A stretch of DNA of 64,000 bases from Otis tarda (lineage: Eukaryota; Chordata; Aves; Otidiformes; Otididae), in NCBI GenBank assembly GCA_026413225.1, contig CM048554.1:74330463-74394462 (forward strand), written 5' to 3'. The notes under the pieces were generated by a model. It did no database searches. It was not told where the DNA came from and worked only from the letters and a program-made list of their open reading frames with translations. The position numbers and the translations under genes were made by a program. Shown here one piece after another: positions 61,244 through 64,000 of the stretch (positions within the stretch are counted from its first letter, which is position 1; every line of letters starts with the position of its first letter).

Positions 61244-64000
61244 GTGCCCCTACAGAGCACCCTTCACATTCCCTTTCTTCAGTTCAGGTTCTCTCCTCTT
61301 CTTATGAGGTCTCTCAGTTCCATGAAAGGATCCAGCAGCAGGGTTGGCTATCAGTGACATACATTTCTAAGTCACCTGGTGCAACTTGGCACATTGCATA
61401 TGTCATAACAACTAGGGATGGAGAAAGAAATGAAGCTCTGGAAAATTCCTGTCTTTAAAAATACTCAAACATATGCAGACGGGCACAGTCCTGCTGCTTT
61501 GGCACTGGGAATCATTGAGTTAATTCATTCCTGCTGAACTTCAGGCGTCTTTTTGTCTGTTATAATGTAAGTAGGAAATGTAATACTTCAGAGTAAACAG
61601 AATCTCAGCACATCTAGAGCTGGAATTCTGTCTGGATGATCACTTAGAAATACTTAAACTAAGAATATCTACCATGTTATAAACAAGTTCACATCTGTCC
61701 TACCACACCCAGCGCCCTTCTAACCTGAGTATAAAGGTAAAGGACGTTTGAGGGATACTGATGTATAAATAGATGTAGCGAAAGGCCACATAAGGGAAAA
61801 CTCTGTCCACTTTCCTCTTCCAGGAGTTTTACATGAGTATCTGTCTGTCTAATTCAGTGAGGTCAGTCAGTTCTTTATACAGCTGAATCCTGAGTAGGCT
61901 GTGTGGTGGAAAAACGCTAGGGTTAAAATGTGTGTTTGCTATTGGTCAGGAATCAGATACAGATGCAGTTGTCTTCACATAGCTGCCTACAAGCAAGTGC
62001 CTAAGTTACCAATACAGCCAGCTCCAACTAAATGTAAGTCTCTTAATCAGGAGGTAAATCTCACTTTTGTAATCTAAGTTTAGAATAAAAGCAACAGATT
62101 GACACAAATAAACTTATGGACAAGCTCAAGGGAAAAATAAATACGAGAGATGAAGAGTCTTTGTTTCTGCAGTAGGTCACATGTCTAGTCTGTGGAGGGC
62201 AGAGTCCAGATTTGGGAATGCATACTACTTCTGTAAGTGTGTATTTATTTGCATTGTTCTGTAAGTTGCTCATATGTAGCATATAGATGCATATTGTGGC
62301 ATTTATCATATTTATTTTCAGCTGTGTGAAAGTTTAGTGTCTGTCTGAACTTCTTGTTCAAGCTTCCTTTCCTCATGGAGAGAGAGGGGCACTTCTAGAC
62401 AGTAAACCATTTGCCTCTGAGACACCAATTCAAGTTGGACAGCCACAATCGCAGGTCACTTTTCAAAAAGCAGGTGGTGTACTAAAGCATAGGTGAAAAA
62501 ATAGCAGTCTCTTGAATACAGTATAGAGATCTTCCAGAAAGGCAGATGAGAAAAATGAAAATGTATTCATAAACACTGCTCTGCCCATTGATCACAGTAC
62601 AATACTATTCAAAAACAATTAGGAGTGGAGTGAAATCTATAGAAATGAGTTTTGGAAGAAACATGAGTGAGGTAATCCTGGTTTTGTCAAGTCCAGAGAA
62701 AAGACTTCCAGCAGCTAAGACACACACTTGGGAGAGATTTCATATAGATAAACCACTCCTGCCGTCATAATAAGTGTGTTTGTTTTGGTGAGCCAGCATA
62801 ACCAATAGAAGCAGACATGAAACCTCGTTTGATTTCCAACAGCTGATAACATTGTGGCCCAAGGCTTTGGGATGGGGCGGGGGGGAAAAGGTCCCCTCTA
62901 ACTTTCTCATATGGGAGCTTCAGGCTCTTGAAATATTAAGTCTGTAAAGTGCAAAGATTTTCTGTAAAGTTTACTTTTCTGTTTATTTTTCCTTTGTTGC
63001 TCTATAGCCCTGGAATTACACTCATTCAAGCCTGAGAATCTTTACCACAGGCAACTAAGCTGATTACCCTCAAAAAAATCCTTGGTTTAGTTTTATTTTT
63101 GTTTTTTTTTTGTAAGATTAATTTTCACATAACAAAGTCATTCCTATCTGGGAAAAATGAAGCCCATCTTAATAACAAATCACTTCCAAAGCAAAGAACC
63201 ACACAAAGAAAGCACAGAGCAAGAACAGATTTCCCATAGGAGGGGAGAATTGGACTCTAAGTCCATTCCAATCAGTACAAGCTGTGGAGCAGGTCATCCT
63301 TTGCTTTATGATTGTGCTTACAACTGTGCAGATGCAAATTTCCTTTCCTTTCCCTCCATATTATTCTGATCTGTACCTGTATCTACAGAGCAATAGTTTT
63401 GAGAGGTACAATGTATGCATTTGCGTAAAATGCATACTAAAATATTATACCTTAAAAAACTGAGGTTCCCATATGACATATGCTGGACTGCTAAACCTCA
63501 AATCCAAAGTTCTCAATTCATCTGCAGAACAATCTGTGGAAAAGCTGTACATCTAAAATTTGCTAATTTTCATCAACCATAGAAATTTCTAGTGGTGAAA
63601 TAGTAATTCTTGAGCTTCCAATCCTTTCCAAATTTCCTAACAAATGTGTCAATTAGAGGCAGTGGTTTAAATGATGCAGATGCCTGTCATTCATATAAAA
63701 GCCACAAAGCCACATAAAAGAGTAATGATATTCATTTACTTGGATTCTAGTTCAGAAGCAAAGCAGTGACTTGTGGGACATCGTACATGGCATAATTCCT
63801 TCAGCCATCAGCTTAAAAATATATCTGAAAAGTATCATCACTCTGGAGTACATCTTTTCTGTGAGTAAACTCCAGTGATGAGTTAACCAGAAATCTGTTC
63901 TTTGGAGAAAGAGCATCAGTCTTTCTAATGTCTGACGAAAACAGAGGATGCTGTCAGAGAGAAATAAAACAGGGCTGAAGTCAGGAATCATTTACAGAAA

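Larger units (their letters stand above)
47867..64000. other. Unique non-coding stretch
   Basis: About 16 kb with no recognised gene, RNA gene or full repeat. It includes a possible ancient CR1/L3-like relic (50465-50650), a purine-rich tandem pair (51389-51436), a small hairpin (51998-52015), a G-rich run (53935-53957), A runs near 56116 and 56142, a pyrimidine-rich run (58072-58194) and a TGATA-rich run (61190-61243). Confidence 0.5.

Overview
The window looks like AT-rich, gene-poor DNA from a bird (another archosaur or reptile is less likely). The main evidence is a set of CR1 retroposons. They carry the typical CR1 3' end: short TCATAGAA-type repeats next to a GGTTGGAAGGGACC block, read on the + strand when the element lies on the minus strand. 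Where the copies are longer, they carry CR1 reverse transcriptase or endonuclease reading frames. I could not recognise a cellular protein-coding exon, tRNA, rRNA, snRNA, endogenous retrovirus or CRISPR array. Apart from CR1 reverse transcriptase, the open reading frames are short, look like nothing I recognise, and are about what chance predicts for this length and base composition. The window is therefore either intergenic or inside a large intron, and the sequence alone does not say which.

Layout. 1-9576 is unique sequence with an (AC)n/(AT)n microsatellite near 4.0 kb, a (TTTTC)n tract at 5.05 kb and a small CpG-rich patch at 5.13-5.30 kb. A CR1 3' fragment lies at 9577-9870. 9871-16407 is unique and includes a possible conserved regulatory block at 11.7-12.1 kb. 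16408-20325 is a CR1 cluster, all on the minus strand: a 3' fragment, a half-length copy with an open reverse transcriptase frame, and a separate 5'-half piece with ORF1 C-terminus and endonuclease. 20326-32725 is unique, with a GC- and CpG-rich patch carrying paired homeodomain-type motifs at 24.24-24.45 kb. A CR1 with a broken RT frame is at 32726-33630, and a very short CR1 3' end is at 39191-39325. At 46058-47866 two CR1 pieces lie in opposite orientations. The rest, to 64000, is unique sequence with simple repeats and one possible ancient CR1/L3-like relic near 50.5 kb.

No genes are seen working together here. The functional content that can be supported is retrotransposon debris plus a few candidate regulatory patches. 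Seven of the eight main CR1 pieces lie on the minus strand. No strong case for a new biological system was found. The most unusual structures are the opposed CR1 pair, the CR1 5' half that lacks its 3' end, and the GC-rich patches.
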